NCBI GenBank assembly: GCA_903827955.1
Contig: CAIKKJ010000168.1
Coordinates: 1 to 58,852 of the forward strand
DNA from: an uncultured Verrucomicrobia subdivision 3 bacterium
GTDB lineage: Bacteria; Verrucomicrobiota; Verrucomicrobiia; Limisphaerales; UBA11358
Length of the DNA stretch: 58,852 bases
Direction of reading: 5' to 3'
Shown here: positions 7,474 to 17,432 of the stretch, piece after piece
Layout of the letters: every line of letters starts with the position of its first letter
Numbering within the stretch: position 1 is the first letter of the stretch
The notes under the pieces: generated by a model
The model's input: only the letters and a program-made list of their open reading frames with translations
Database searches by the model: none
Told to the model about the DNA's origin: nothing
Position numbers and translations under genes: made by a program

Positions 7474-10400
7474 CTATTCATCGCCGCCACCACCGCCGTT
7501 GTTTTTCTTTTCCCAACTGCGCTTGGCCTTCTCCGGCAGGCTGGCGTCCACGCGGGCGTAGTAGGTTTTTTCGCCGAACATCTTGTTCACCGCGTGCTCC
7601 AACTCGATGGACGGTGTGACGCCGAAACGTTCATGTGTCTGGAGAAAAATCATCGTGCCTTCGGGGCGCAGGAAGCACAGGAACAGCGGACATTTGCCGG
7701 CATGCCCGGCGGTGAGCTGCTGCACGCGCGCCATGTCCTCCGGCTGCAAGTGCGCGGTGTTCAGACGCAGGTGAACTGCCTTGGTATATTTCTTCGCCGC
7801 ATCTTCCAGCGGCATGATTTCCTGCGGAAAAATCTTGGGCCGATCTTCACCCGTGCTGACTTCGCCGATGACGAGGATGGCTTTGTTCACCTCCAACAGC
7901 GGACGGAACTTGTCGTAATCGTTCATCACGAGCAACTGCACCGAACCGTCCAAATCCTCCAGCGTCACCATCGAATACGGCTTGCCGGATTTTTTGGAGA
8001 CCCCATGAGTGACCGCTGAAATCATCCCGCCGATGCGCGTCATGCTACGGTTCGTCGCCTCAGCCAGCTTGGCGGTGTTGTGCAGCGAAAATTTTTCGAG
8101 CAGCGGCACGAGCGGCGTCAGCGGGTGGCCGGTGACGTAGAAACCGAGCAATTCTTTTTCATGCGCGAGCAGTTCATGCTGCGGCCATTCGGGCAGATTC
8201 GAAATCGTCTCCGGCATGGCGGGTGATTTTTCTTCGAGTGCGCCGAACAGTGAACTTTGCCCCTTCTGCTTGTCGGACAAAATGCTCGCCGCGCGCGACA
8301 GGGTGCGCTCGATTTGCGCGGCGAGCGTGGCGCGCGTCTGCCCGAACGTGTCACACGCACCGGTTTTGATCAATGCCTCCAATGGTTTTCGCGTGAGCGT
8401 GCGGCCATCCACGCGCTCGCATAAATCCGAAAGCGACTTGAATTTTCCGCCTTCGTTGCGCGCCTTCAAAATCACTTCCACCGCGCCTTCACCCACGCCC
8501 TTGATCGCGGCGAGACCGAAGCGGATGGTTTTGCCTTCTCGCGCGGGAGCGAAATAAACACTGCTCTCGTTGACATCTGGCCCAAGGACTTCAATGCCGG
8601 CGTCGCGGGCTTCGGCGATGTATTCAGAAAGTTTTTCCGTCGCGGCCATGTCGTTCGTCATCATGGCGCAGTAATATTCCACCGGATAGTTCGCCTTCAG
8701 ATACGCGGTCTGATACGCGACGATGGCATACGCGGCGGCGTGCGATTTATTGAATCCGTAGCCGGCAAATTTTTCGAGCAAATCAAAAATCTGGTTCGCC
8801 TTGGTCTTGGGAATATTATTTTTCTCGTGGCAGCCCTTCACGAACGTCTCGCGCTGTTGCTGCATTTCCTCGACCTTTTTCTTGCCCATCGCACGCCGCA
8901 GCAAATCCGCGCCGCCGAGCGTGTAGCCGGCGAGCAACTGCGTGGCCTGCATCACCTGCTCCTGATAAATCAGAATGCCGTAGGTCTCCTTGGAAATTTG
9001 TTCAAGCAACGGATGCTCATATTCCACTTTAATCTCGCCGTGCCGTCGCTTGATGAAATCGGGAATCAAATCCATCGGACCGGGACGATACAGCGCCACG
9101 AGCGCGGTGATGTGCTCGACGGAACTGATCTGAAATTTTTTGCACAGGTCGCGCATCCCGCTAGATTCCAGCTGAAATACGCCGAGCGTTTCCGCCCGGT
9201 TCAACAGGTCGTAGGTTTTTTTATCGTCGAGCGGCAGGCTGTCAATCGGCACGTCGATGCCCTGCGTGCGCTTGACCATTTCGCAGGTGTTGCGGATGAC
9301 GGTCAGCGTCTTCAGCCCGAGAAAATCCATCTTTAGCAAACCGAGTTCGCCGACGGGATTCATCGCGTATTGCGTGACGAGCGTGCCGCTGTCGTCCAAT
9401 TTCAGCGGCAACAAATTCACGAGCGGCTCCGGCCCGATGACCACGCCCGCCGCGTGAACACTGGCGTTACGCGTGAGGTCTTCGAGGATGAACGCCGTGT
9501 CCATCAGCTCGCGCGTCACGTCTTCAGTCTCGTAAGCTTCCTTGAGTTCCGGCACCTGCTTGAGCGCTTTGGCGAGCGACATTTTCAATTCGGCGGGAAT
9601 CAATTTCGCCAGCCGGTCGCCGTCGCCATACGGCAAACCCATCACGCGACCGACATCGCGCACGACGGATTTCGCGCCCATCGTGCCGAACGTGATGATC
9701 TGCGCCACGGCATCGCGGCCGTATTTTTCACGGACGTATTCGATGACGTCCGCGCGACGGTCGTCCGCGAAATCAATGTCGATATCCGGCGGGCTGACAC
9801 GCTCGGGATTCAGAAAGCGCTCAAACAGCAATGCGTAACGAATCGGATCCACGTTCGCGATCTCCAGCAGATAGGTTACCACGGAACCGGCGGCGCTTCC
9901 GCGTGCCACGCAGGAAATGCCCTTGCTGCGGCCGTATTGAACGAAATCGGCGACGATGAGGAAATACGAGATGTAGCCCTGCATCTCGATGATCTTGAGT
10001 TCGGTCTGCAGGCGGTCGATGACCGTTTTGATGGCTTGTTCCTGATTGGGTTGATTAGCATCGAATGTCGGTAACCTTTTCGGATCATCAATGCCGGTGA
10101 CGATGAATTCCTTGCCCTCCGCTTTCGCATGGATGGTGTAGCGGCGGAACAAACCTTCCGCCAGCAGGTGTCGTAGATAGCCGTCGCGCGTGAAATGTTC
10201 TGGCGGATTGAACACCGGATAAAACCGCGTGTCGCCCGCCTTGGGAAAGGGAATCTCCAAGTTGCACATCTCGGCCACCGCGCGCGTGTTCAACACCGCC
10301 TCCGGCACTTCGGCGAAGCGCGCCTTCATCTCCTCGGCGCTGCGCAGAAAAAATTGCTCCGGCAAATAGCCCGCGCTCATGCGCTTGGGATTGCTCAACA

Positions 10401-11091
10401 AATCCTGCGTGCCGATGCACACAAGACAATCGTGCGCGTGCGAATGGCCCTTCTCGACGTAGTGCACGTCATTCGTCGCCACGCATTTAAGGCCGAATTC
10501 CTTGGCGAAGATGAGCAATTGCTTATTTACTTTCGCCTGCTCGGGAATGCCGTGGTTTTGCAGTTCGAGAAAAAAGCTTTCCGCGCCGAGCGTCTGTTTG
10601 AAAAAATCCACCGCGTCGCGCGCTTTGAGAATTTGATCTTTCATGATCAAATCGGGAATCTCGCTCGCGAGGCAGCCGGACATCGCAATCAAGCCCGCGC
10701 TGTGCTTGGCGAGAATTTCTTTATCAATGCGCGGCTTGTAGTAGTAGCCGTCCAAGTGTGCCGCAGTCGTTAGCTTGATGAGGTTTTTGTAGCCGGCTTC
10801 ATCCTTCGCGAGCAGGCCGAGGTGATGGTATTTGTCGCCCTCGACTTTTTTCTTCTCCAAGCGCGAGCCGGGTGCGACATAAACCTCGCAACCGATGATG
10901 GGCTTGATGCCCTTGGCGCGGGCTGCTTGGTAAAATTCGATGACCCCGTGCATTGCGCCGTGATCCGTGATGGCCAGCGCGGGAAATTTTAATTCATGCG
11001 CCCGTTCCATCAACGTGTCCAAACGGCAAGCGCCATCGAGCAACGAATACTCGGTGTGCAGATGCAAGTGGACAAAATCGGCGTGCGACAT
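7474..11091 (-). CDS. dnaE: DNA polymerase III alpha subunit
   Basis: 1205 residues, the normal length for DnaE. Order of domains: PHP domain at the N-terminus (HLHTEYSLLDGA, ITDHGAMHG), polymerase palm with the metal-binding PDIDIDFADDRR, fingers (YRPGPMDLIPDFI, GILIYQEQVM), helix-hairpin-helix region (GLAAIKGVGEGA), and an OB-fold near the end (ITRIGG-type MTRIGGMISAVTH). It is the replicative polymerase catalytic subunit. The C-terminus carries a short run of glycines. It is transcribed away from the sulfotransferase gene, with about 116 bases between the starts. Confidence 0.98.
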   Translation of the reverse strand: MSHADFVHLHLHTEYSLLDGACRLDTLMERAHELKFPALAITDHGAMHGVIEFYQAARAKGIKPIIGCEVYVAPGSRLEKKKVEGDKYHHLGLLAKDEAGYKNLIKLTTAAHLDGYYYKPRIDKEILAKHSAGLIAMSGCLASEIPDLIMKDQILKARDAVDFFKQTLGAESFFLELQNHGIPEQAKVNKQLLIFAKEFGLKCVATNDVHYVEKGHSHAHDCLVCIGTQDLLSNPKRMSAGYLPEQFFLRSAEEMKARFAEVPEAVLNTRAVAEMCNLEIPFPKAGDTRFYPVFNPPEHFTRDGYLRHLLAEGLFRRYTIHAKAEGKEFIVTGIDDPKRLPTFDANQPNQEQAIKTVIDRLQTELKIIEMQGYISYFLIVADFVQYGRSKGISCVARGSAAGSVVTYLLEIANVDPIRYALLFERFLNPERVSPPDIDIDFADDRRADVIEYVREKYGRDAVAQIITFGTMGAKSVVRDVGRVMGLPYGDGDRLAKLIPAELKMSLAKALKQVPELKEAYETEDVTRELMDTAFILEDLTRNASVHAAGVVIGPEPLVNLLPLKLDDSGTLVTQYAMNPVGELGLLKMDFLGLKTLTVIRNTCEMVKRTQGIDVPIDSLPLDDKKTYDLLNRAETLGVFQLESSGMRDLCKKFQISSVEHITALVALYRPGPMDLIPDFIKRRHGEIKVEYEHPLLEQISKETYGILIYQEQVMQATQLLAGYTLGGADLLRRAMGKKKVEEMQQQRETFVKGCHEKNNIPKTKANQIFDLLEKFAGYGFNKSHAAAYAIVAYQTAYLKANYPVEYYCAMMTNDMAATEKLSEYIAEARDAGIEVLGPDVNESSVYFAPAREGKTIRFGLAAIKGVGEGAVEVILKARNEGGKFKSLSDLCERVDGRTLTRKPLEALIKTGACDTFGQTRATLAAQIERTLSRAASILSDKQKGQSSLFGALEEKSPAMPETISNLPEWPQHELLAHEKELLGFYVTGHPLTPLVPLLEKFSLHNTAKLAEATNRSMTRIGGMISAVTHGVSKKSGKPYSMVTLEDLDGSVQLLVMNDYDKFRPLLEVNKAILVIGEVSTGEDRPKIFPQEIMPLEDAAKKYTKAVHLRLNTAHLQPEDMARVQQLTAGHAGKCPLFLCFLRPEGTMIFLQTHERFGVTPSIELEHAVNKMFGEKTYYARVDASLPEKAKRSWEKKNNGGGGGDE

Positions 11092-11207
11092 CAGAAAAGA
11101 ATTTTACCCGCGCAGCGCGACGCGAAGCAAGCAACGGATATTCACAGCGGCAAATTTAAAAATTTGCTGGTTGAAATCCGGCGGCACAATGTATTCATTG
11201 AAAACCC

Positions 11208-12100
11208 ATGAGTGATGCGGCCAACCGCCCCGGCCTGTGCGGGGAAAACATTGTGTTTATCGTCGGCAGCCCGCGTAGCGGCACGACCTGGCTGCAACGA
11301 CTGCTCGCCACGCATCCGCAAATCAAGACCGGTCAGGAATCGCGTATCTTTGAATATGTCGGTGCGCTGGCCGGTTATGGCGGCAGGACGCGGCCTCGGC
11401 CAAAACCGGCAGCCGCAGCGGCACCGGCCTGGCCAGTTATCTCACCGCCGCGGAATTTTTGGCCGCCGAGAAACATCTGCTTGATTCTCTGTTGGCCCAT
11501 CTGCTCCACGATTTACGGGCGGGCGACGTTTTTTTAGAAAAAACCCCGGCGCACGCACAGTTCATTCCAGACATCCACCAATTTTTACCGTCGGCAAAAA
11601 TCATTCATCTCCTCCGCGACCCGCGCGATGTCGTGGCTTCCCTGCTGGCGGCGAGCAAAGGTTGGGGCCGGTCGTGGGCGCCGCGTAAAGCGAGTGATGC
11701 TGCGCGTATTTGGGACGAACATGTCAGCCGGGCGCAGGCCGCCGGCGTCGACTTGCCACCGGAACAATTTCTGGAAATCAGTTACGAAAAACTTTTTGAA
11801 AATCCAGTGGCGATGCTGAAGACGATGATGAACTTTTTGAACCTGCCCTGGCCGGAGGTGGAAATTGAAAAAGCCGTGGCGGCCAATGCCGCCGGGGAAT
11901 TGCGGCAGGGCAAAGGCACCCCGATTCCTCAGCGCGGCGAACACGAAAAGCTTTCCGGCGGCCGGGTTCAAGATCCGGCCGGTTTTATCCGCAAGGCGCG
12001 GCCAGGTTCATGGCGCGAAGATTTGACTTGGCTGGAATGCTGGCAACTGCGGCAGGCTTTGCGTGGGTGTCCGGCAGCGGAACAATTTCTAAAAAAATAA
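11208..12100 (+). pseudogene. Sulfotransferase gene with one frameshift
   Basis: Two frames together make one sulfotransferase of about 297 residues. The first (from ATG 11208) gives IVFIVGSPRSGTTWLQRLL, the 5'-phosphosulfate loop for PAPS, and runs to about 11375. The second frame, already readable from about 11372 (LWRQDAASAKTG), continues to 12100 with HLLRDPRDVVASLL, the 3'-phosphate-binding motif. One missing base near 11370-11385 explains the switch. Either the gene is newly broken or the assembly lost a base. Enzymes of this family move sulfate from PAPS to sugars or lipids; the location fits modification of surface glycans. Confidence 0.85.
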
Positions 12101-12107
12101 TTTCGGT

Positions 12108-13925
12108 TCAAGAGGCAAACTGCAGCTCGTAAAGTTTTTGATAGACGCCGCCGCGCTGGATGAGTTCTCCGTGCCGGCCAGTTTCGACAATCCGTCCCTG
12201 ATCCAGAACGACAATCATGTCCGCGTGCAAAATCGTGGAGAGCCGGTGCGCGATGCAAATGGTGGTGCGACCCTGCATCAATTCATCCAGCGCCGCCTGC
12301 ACGGCGCGTTCGGACTCGGTGTCGAGCGCGCTGGTTGCTTCGTCCAAAATCAAGATCGGCGCGTTCTTTAAAACGGCGCGGGCGATGGCGAGCCGCTGGC
12401 GCTGGCCGCCAGAAAGCGCGACCCCTTTTTCGCCGATGATGGTGTCGAAGCCTTCCGGCTTTTGTGCAATGAAATCAATGGCGTGCGCGTGTTTGGCGGC
12501 GGCGACAATATCGTCATTCGCCGCGCCGAGCCGGCCAAGTTCGATGTTCCGGCGGATGGTATCATTGAACAAAACATTTTCCTGGGCGACGACGGCGATC
12601 TGGTTGCGCAAATCAAAGGTGCGGAGGTCGCGCAAGTCCACGCCGCCGATTTTGATGGTGCCGCGGGCGGGGTCGTAAAAGCGCAGCAGCAGGTTCGCCA
12701 TGGTGGTTTTGCCGGAACCGCTCGCGCCGACTAGGGCGACGAGCTGGCCGGCTTTGACGGTGAGGTGGATGCCTTGCAGCACAGGCTTTTCGCCGTAGTT
12801 GAAATCCACGTTTTCAAAAACGATGTCCGCCTGGTCGGCGTGGAGCATTTTTGGCGCGGCGGGTTCGGGCACGGAATTTTCCGTGGCGAGCAGCTGGAAG
12901 ACGCGTTCGCTGGCGGCGCGAGCCTGGTTGAGCTGGACGTGCAAGCGGGTCAGATTTTTCAGCGGACGATACATCGTAAAGATGGACAGGATGTAGATGA
13001 GCAGACGGCCGAAATCGCGCGTGACGTGGCCGCTGGCGAGCAGGTAAAAGAAAATGCCGGCAACGCCGAGCGCGCCGAAAAATTCCTGCAACGGGCCGGG
13101 CAGTTCCAGCGCGCGGATGATCCGCATGTAGTGGCCAACGAAGGAACGGGAATTTTTCTGGAACTGGCCGGCCACGGTGGCTTCGAGGTTATAGGCTTTG
13201 ATGACGCGATGACCGGTGAACGCCTCGGTCATCACCTTCATCAGGTCGGCGGACTCACCTTGGATGGCGCGGCTGGACTTGCGGACCTTACGGCTGAAGA
13301 TGGCCAGGGGCAGGATGCCGATGGGCAGAGCGATCATCGCCATCAACGTGAGTTTCCAGTCAAACCAGAACAGCATCGCAATGGTCCAGACGACGGTGAC
13401 GGGGTCTTTGACGATGACGGCGACGTTGTTGCTTAAAATGTTCTGGAGCGAGGAGGTATCGCTGGTGATGCGGGAAATGAGTTCGCCGGTGGGATTTTTG
13501 GCAAAAAATCCGGCGGAGAGTTTCAGCAGGTGGCCAAAAAGTTTGGTGCGCAAATCCATGACCACGCGCACCGCTGTCCACTGGAGGAAATAGGTGTTCA
13601 GGTAACCGAATAGGCTGCGGAGAAACACGACCGTTGGGATGAGCGCGACCATTGCGATTTTTGCCGACTGGTGTTGCGCGCCGCCGTTATTCATCGCGTC
13701 ATGCACTTGCTGGATCCAGTCGCGGGCAAACGCCGGCAGGTTGTCGGTGAACTTGCCGAGCGTGGCCGGGCTGGCCTCGGGAAAAATCACGGCAAAAACG
13801 AAAATGACCGTCACGACCAACAACGGCTCGATGGCGCCGCTGATGACGCCCGTGACCAAGCCGAGGAAAAAACGCGACCGGTAGGGCCGGACAAATTCCC
13901 AGAGCTGGCGGAAAAAATAAATCAT
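12108..13925 (-). CDS. MsbA-like ABC exporter (permease-ATPase)
   Basis: 605 residues from the ATG at 13925 (MIYFFRQLWEFVRPYRSRF); a longer frame to 14084 would overlap the divergent neighbour and add a tail with no similarity to the family. An N-terminal six-helix permease domain is followed by an ATPase with Walker A GASGSGKTT, signature LSGGQRQRLAIARA, Walker B ILILDEATSALD and the H-loop in CIAHRLSTI. MsbA-type half transporters flip lipid A-core or other lipid-linked substrates across the inner membrane, which fits the glycan genes around it. Confidence 0.92.
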   Translation of the reverse strand: MIYFFRQLWEFVRPYRSRFFLGLVTGVISGAIEPLLVVTVIFVFAVIFPEASPATLGKFTDNLPAFARDWIQQVHDAMNNGGAQHQSAKIAMVALIPTVVFLRSLFGYLNTYFLQWTAVRVVMDLRTKLFGHLLKLSAGFFAKNPTGELISRITSDTSSLQNILSNNVAVIVKDPVTVVWTIAMLFWFDWKLTLMAMIALPIGILPLAIFSRKVRKSSRAIQGESADLMKVMTEAFTGHRVIKAYNLEATVAGQFQKNSRSFVGHYMRIIRALELPGPLQEFFGALGVAGIFFYLLASGHVTRDFGRLLIYILSIFTMYRPLKNLTRLHVQLNQARAASERVFQLLATENSVPEPAAPKMLHADQADIVFENVDFNYGEKPVLQGIHLTVKAGQLVALVGASGSGKTTMANLLLRFYDPARGTIKIGGVDLRDLRTFDLRNQIAVVAQENVLFNDTIRRNIELGRLGAANDDIVAAAKHAHAIDFIAQKPEGFDTIIGEKGVALSGGQRQRLAIARAVLKNAPILILDEATSALDTESERAVQAALDELMQGRTTICIAHRLSTILHADMIVVLDQGRIVETGRHGELIQRGGVYQKLYELQFAS

Positions 13926-13953
13926 CGTCCCGTATTCTTGGCCGGGGCTGCGC

Positions 13954-13972
13954 AAAACAAAAGTTTTGTTTT
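13954..13972. promoter_or_regulatory. Perfect 19-base palindrome in a divergent promoter region
   Basis: AAAACAAAA-G-TTTTGTTTT lies between the divergent starts of the ABC exporter (13925) and the sulfotransferase (14026). It could be an operator controlling both, or a small hairpin. Only the symmetry is seen. Confidence 0.4.
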
Positions 13973-14025
13973 CAGGGAAAATGGCTTGAACGCATGGGGG
14001 TTGCTTCGCAAACTTTGAAAGCCGC

Positions 14026-14667
14026 ATGCTGCTTTCAAAAAATTTTCTGTTCATCCATGTGGACAAAGCCGCTGGCACCAGCATTCAACGCGCGCTGCGA
14101 CCGCACGCTTTCCCTCGCGCCGACAGCCGGTTGCGCCGTCGCCTGACGTGGCTGGGCAAACTGAACCGCCTGGGCCTGCATCGCGTGCTGGAATTTCCCG
14201 AGCACGTCACCGCCGCCGTCGTCCAAAACTGCCTGCCGCCGGAAATCTACGGCAGGCTGTTCAAATTCGCCTTCGTCCGCAACCCGTGGGACCGGCTCGT
14301 CTCACGCTACCATTTTTTGCTCCGCAGCACCGACCGCACGGATCATGCCCGCATCAAGGCGATGAAAAATTTCGATGAATATCTGCGCTGGGAAATTGCG
14401 CGCGACAAATTTTACCAGCACACCTACGTCTGCGGCGCGGACGGCAATTTGATTGTGGATTTCGTCGGCTACTACGAACGGCTGGAGGAAGATTTCGCAA
14501 AAGTTTGTGCCCGGCTCGGCGTAAAAGAATCTTTGCCGAAAGCCAACACCTCGAAACACGACGACTATCGGAGTTATTACACGCCGGACTTGCGCGTCCT
14601 TGTCGCCGACCATTACCGCCGCGACATTGAGCTTTTTCAATACGAATTCGACGGCCTTAAAAAATAA
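14026..14667 (+). CDS. Sulfotransferase family 2 protein
   Basis: 213 residues. FLFIHVDKAAGTSIQRAL near the N-terminus is the PAPS 5'-phosphosulfate loop as found in the heparan-sulfate-2-O-sulfotransferase-like family (usually HIPKTAGTS), and FAFVRNPWDRLVSRYHFL holds the 3'-phosphate-binding arginine and serine. It likely sulfates a carbohydrate. It is intact, unlike the related gene at 11208, and starts a run of plus-strand glycan genes; the next gene begins two bases after its stop. Confidence 0.85.
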   Translation: MLLSKNFLFIHVDKAAGTSIQRALRPHAFPRADSRLRRRLTWLGKLNRLGLHRVLEFPEHVTAAVVQNCLPPEIYGRLFKFAFVRNPWDRLVSRYHFLLRSTDRTDHARIKAMKNFDEYLRWEIARDKFYQHTYVCGADGNLIVDFVGYYERLEEDFAKVCARLGVKESLPKANTSKHDDYRSYYTPDLRVLVADHYRRDIELFQYEFDGLKK

Positions 14668-14668
14668 A

Positions 14669-15547
14669 ATGAAAATCAGCGGGTTCACCTTCATCCGCAA
14701 CGGCCATGCGAACGGCTACCCGTTCATCGCCTCCATCCGCTCGCTGCTGCCGCTGTGCGACGAAGTCATCGTGAACGTCCCGCGCTCCACCGACGGCACG
14801 CTCGAATCCGTCCGCGCCATCGGCGACCCCAAAATCCACATCATCGAATCCGAGTGGGACGAAAACGAACGCTCCGGCGACCCCATGTTCAAGCGCAACA
14901 CCGATCTCGCGCTCGAACAATGCACCGGCGACTGGTGCGTTTACATCCAGGGCGACGAAGTTTTTCACGAGGCGAATCTCCCCGCCATGCGCGCCGCGAT
15001 GGAACGCGAGCTGGCGCATCCCGAGGTCCAGGGCTTGCTCGTGGATTACACGCATTTTTACGGCAGCTTCTGGACGGAAGTTTATTCCTTCGGCTGGTAT
15101 TACAAGGAAGTCCGCATCATCCGCCGCGACCCGAACATCCGCGCCTTCGGCGGCGCGCAGGGTTTTCGCACGGTGGATCGGCAGAAGCTCCATGTGAAAA
15201 ATTCCGGCGGCCGCTGTTTTCATTACGGCTTTGCGCTCGACCCCGTTCAGATGCGCATCAAGCGCGAAAATTTTCTCAAGATTACCCGCACCGACGCCGA
15301 GATGGCCGAGGAACTCGCCCGCTGCTCCAAAAATTATTACGACGACGACCAGAAGGTGAAACGCTTCACCGGCACGCATCCCGCCGTGATGCGCGATACC
15401 GTGGCCGCCGCCACCTGGACCTACACCTCGCGCAACCCGCTCATCCGCTTTCGCAAAAATTATTTCTGGGAGGACGTCGCGCTCATCGTCAAACGCTGCA
15501 CCGGCCTCACGCTCGGCGTGCACAAAAACTACCGGCTGCTCAAGTGA
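14669..15547 (+). CDS. Glycosyltransferase family 2 protein
   Basis: 292 residues from the ATG at 14669, directly after the sulfotransferase stop; an earlier in-frame start would overlap that gene. It has a GT-A type beginning (SGFTFIRNG, then DEVIVNVPRSTDGTLE) and YIQGDEVFHE in place of a DXD metal motif. It probably transfers a sugar to a lipid-linked or surface glycan in the cytoplasm. Its stop overlaps the GTG start of the next gene. Confidence 0.82.
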   Translation: MKISGFTFIRNGHANGYPFIASIRSLLPLCDEVIVNVPRSTDGTLESVRAIGDPKIHIIESEWDENERSGDPMFKRNTDLALEQCTGDWCVYIQGDEVFHEANLPAMRAAMERELAHPEVQGLLVDYTHFYGSFWTEVYSFGWYYKEVRIIRRDPNIRAFGGAQGFRTVDRQKLHVKNSGGRCFHYGFALDPVQMRIKRENFLKITRTDAEMAEELARCSKNYYDDDQKVKRFTGTHPAVMRDTVAAATWTYTSRNPLIRFRKNYFWEDVALIVKRCTGLTLGVHKNYRLLK

Positions 15548-16665
15548 ACTCCGCCCCGCTCCGCATCCTGCAGGTCAATTCCATCTTCAACGGCGGCGGC
15601 GTGGACAACCAGACGCTCAACCTCGCCGCCGGCCTGCACGCGCTCGGCGACGATGTGACTATCGCCGCGCCCGCCGGCAGCCGTTACGAAATTCTCGCGC
15701 GCAACGCCGGGCTGAAAACGGAAAACGTCCCCAACCGCAGCGCGTTGAAACTCGGCCTCATCCGCCGTTGCATCCAGATCATCCGCGCAAAAAAAATTCA
15801 AATCATCCACGTCCACCAAGGCCGCGACTATTGGCCGTGCATTATTGCCGCGCGCCTGACGGGCATCGGCACCCGCGTCGTTGCCACGCGGCATTTGATG
15901 ATGAAGCCGCGCGGTTTGAGCCGGAAACTGCTGTTGCGCTTTGCCGATGTCATCGCCGTGTCGCGCGCCGTGGAGGACGTTGTTCGCGCGCATCTGCAAG
16001 GCCCGGCGGAACGCATTCACCTGATTTATTGCGGCACGGATTTTTCCAAAATCCTGCCGACGCGGACGCCCGCCGTGGAAAAATTTCGTGAACGCATGAG
16101 CTGGCCGGCAGATTCGATTGTGCTGGCAGTCATCGGCACATTTCATCCGCCGCTCGGCAAAGGGCAGATGGAATTTCTCGCAGCCGCCGCGTCTCTGAAA
16201 AATGAATTTCCACACGCACGCTTCGCCATCATCGGCTACGGCGAGATGGAAGCGGAATTAAAAACGCGCATCGGCGCGCTCGGTCTGGGAAATGTCGCCG
16301 CTGTGCATCCGTTTCAAGATGAGATTTCGTTGTGCATGTCCGCGATTGACGTGCTGGTGCATCCCACGCGCAAAGGCGAAGCGTTCGGCCTCGTGACGGT
16401 CGAGGCGCTGGCGTCCGGTCGTCCGGTCATCGCCTCGCGCAAGGACGGCCTCGCGGAATGTTTCGTTGACGGCGAACACGGTTTTCTGCTGCCGCCCGGC
16501 GACGTGCCGGCACTGACGAATGCGATGCGCACGCTGTTGCAAGACCCGGAACTGCGCCAACGCTTCGCCCAGGCTGGCAGCGCGCACGTCCGCGCAAAAT
16601 TCAGCCGCGAGGAGCTCGCACGACAAACGCGCGAATTGTATTTGCAGTTGCTCCGGCGCGCGTGA
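15544..16665 (+). CDS. Glycosyltransferase family 4 protein
   Basis: 373 residues from the GTG at 15544, which overlaps the previous stop (GTGA). The frame stays open far upstream, but that part is the shadow of the GT2 gene. GT-B fold: N-terminal NSIFNGGGVDNQTLNLA, and C-terminal GEAFGLVTVEALASGRPV with the E-x7-E motif that binds the nucleotide sugar. It is a retaining glycosyltransferase, probably of surface polysaccharide or LPS core assembly. Its own stop overlaps the next start. Confidence 0.88.
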   Translation: MNSAPLRILQVNSIFNGGGVDNQTLNLAAGLHALGDDVTIAAPAGSRYEILARNAGLKTENVPNRSALKLGLIRRCIQIIRAKKIQIIHVHQGRDYWPCIIAARLTGIGTRVVATRHLMMKPRGLSRKLLLRFADVIAVSRAVEDVVRAHLQGPAERIHLIYCGTDFSKILPTRTPAVEKFRERMSWPADSIVLAVIGTFHPPLGKGQMEFLAAAASLKNEFPHARFAIIGYGEMEAELKTRIGALGLGNVAAVHPFQDEISLCMSAIDVLVHPTRKGEAFGLVTVEALASGRPVIASRKDGLAECFVDGEHGFLLPPGDVPALTNAMRTLLQDPELRQRFAQAGSAHVRAKFSREELARQTRELYLQLLRRA

Positions 16666-17426
16666 AAAATCCCCGCATGGCCACACCGGCTTATTACACC
16701 ACGCTGCCACCGTTCTGGGAAATTTTCCGCACGGGCACGCCGATGCTGATGTATCACAAGCTCGGCCCGCTGCCGCGCGGCGTCCGCATCAAGGGACTTT
16801 ACGTCCGCGAAAAACTGTTTGACCGGCAGATGACGGAATTGCACGCCGCCGGTTTTGCGAGCGTGATGCCGGATGAACTTTTTTCGGAAAATAACAACCA
16901 GCCGCGTGTCGTGCTGACGTTTGACGACGGTTTTACAAGCGTGCTGCAATACGGCTTGGAGCCGCTGGCACGCTGCAAATTTCGCGCAATCCAGTTTCTC
17001 GTGGCCGACCGGCTCGGCAAAGTGAACGACTGGGACGCGCCGAAGGGCGAGGTGATGTCGCCGCTGATGGACGCCGCGCAAGTCCGCGAATGGCTGGCCG
17101 CCGGCCACGAAATCGGCGCGCACACCTTGACGCATCCCCGGCTGGCGCAAATTCCACCGGCAGCGGCGCGCGAGGAAGTTTTTTCATCGAAGAAAAAGTT
17201 GGAAGATTTGTTCGGCGTGCCAATCACGCACTTTTGTTTTCCCTACGGCGACTGCAACGAGGTGGTGCGCGATCTGGTGGCAGAGGCCGGCTATCGCACC
17301 GCTTGCACAACCGTTTCCGGCGTGAACACGCCCGCCGAACATCCGCTGGCGTTGAAGCGGCTCATGGCGCGACACCAATCGCTCTCGCTGAAAACGCTGT
17401 GGTCGCAGCTGACCGGCTGCGCGTGA
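16662..17426 (+). CDS. Polysaccharide deacetylase (NodB domain)
   Basis: 254 residues if the GTG at 16662 is used (overlapping the previous stop); an ATG at 16677 is also possible. The NodB domain motifs are present: TFDDGFTS with the metal-binding aspartates, HEIGAHTLTHPRLAQ with the H-x3-H pair, and FCFPYGDCNE. The early MYHKLGPLP segment is common in this family. It removes acetyl groups from N-acetylated sugars. No signal peptide is seen, so it may act in the cytoplasm on lipid-linked intermediates. Confidence 0.88.
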   Translation: MKNPRMATPAYYTTLPPFWEIFRTGTPMLMYHKLGPLPRGVRIKGLYVREKLFDRQMTELHAAGFASVMPDELFSENNNQPRVVLTFDDGFTSVLQYGLEPLARCKFRAIQFLVADRLGKVNDWDAPKGEVMSPLMDAAQVREWLAAGHEIGAHTLTHPRLAQIPPAAAREEVFSSKKKLEDLFGVPITHFCFPYGDCNEVVRDLVAEAGYRTACTTVSGVNTPAEHPLALKRLMARHQSLSLKTLWSQLTGCA

Positions 17427-17432
17427 ATAAAT

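Noticed and set aside
13926-14084. Longer start of the ABC exporter
   Set aside because: It would overlap the divergent sulfotransferase, and MIYFFRQ at 13925 is the normal family start.
14755-15543. Upstream extension of the GT4 open frame
   Set aside because: It overlaps the GT2 gene in another frame and is arginine-rich shadow sequence; the GTG at 15544 overlaps the GT2 stop.
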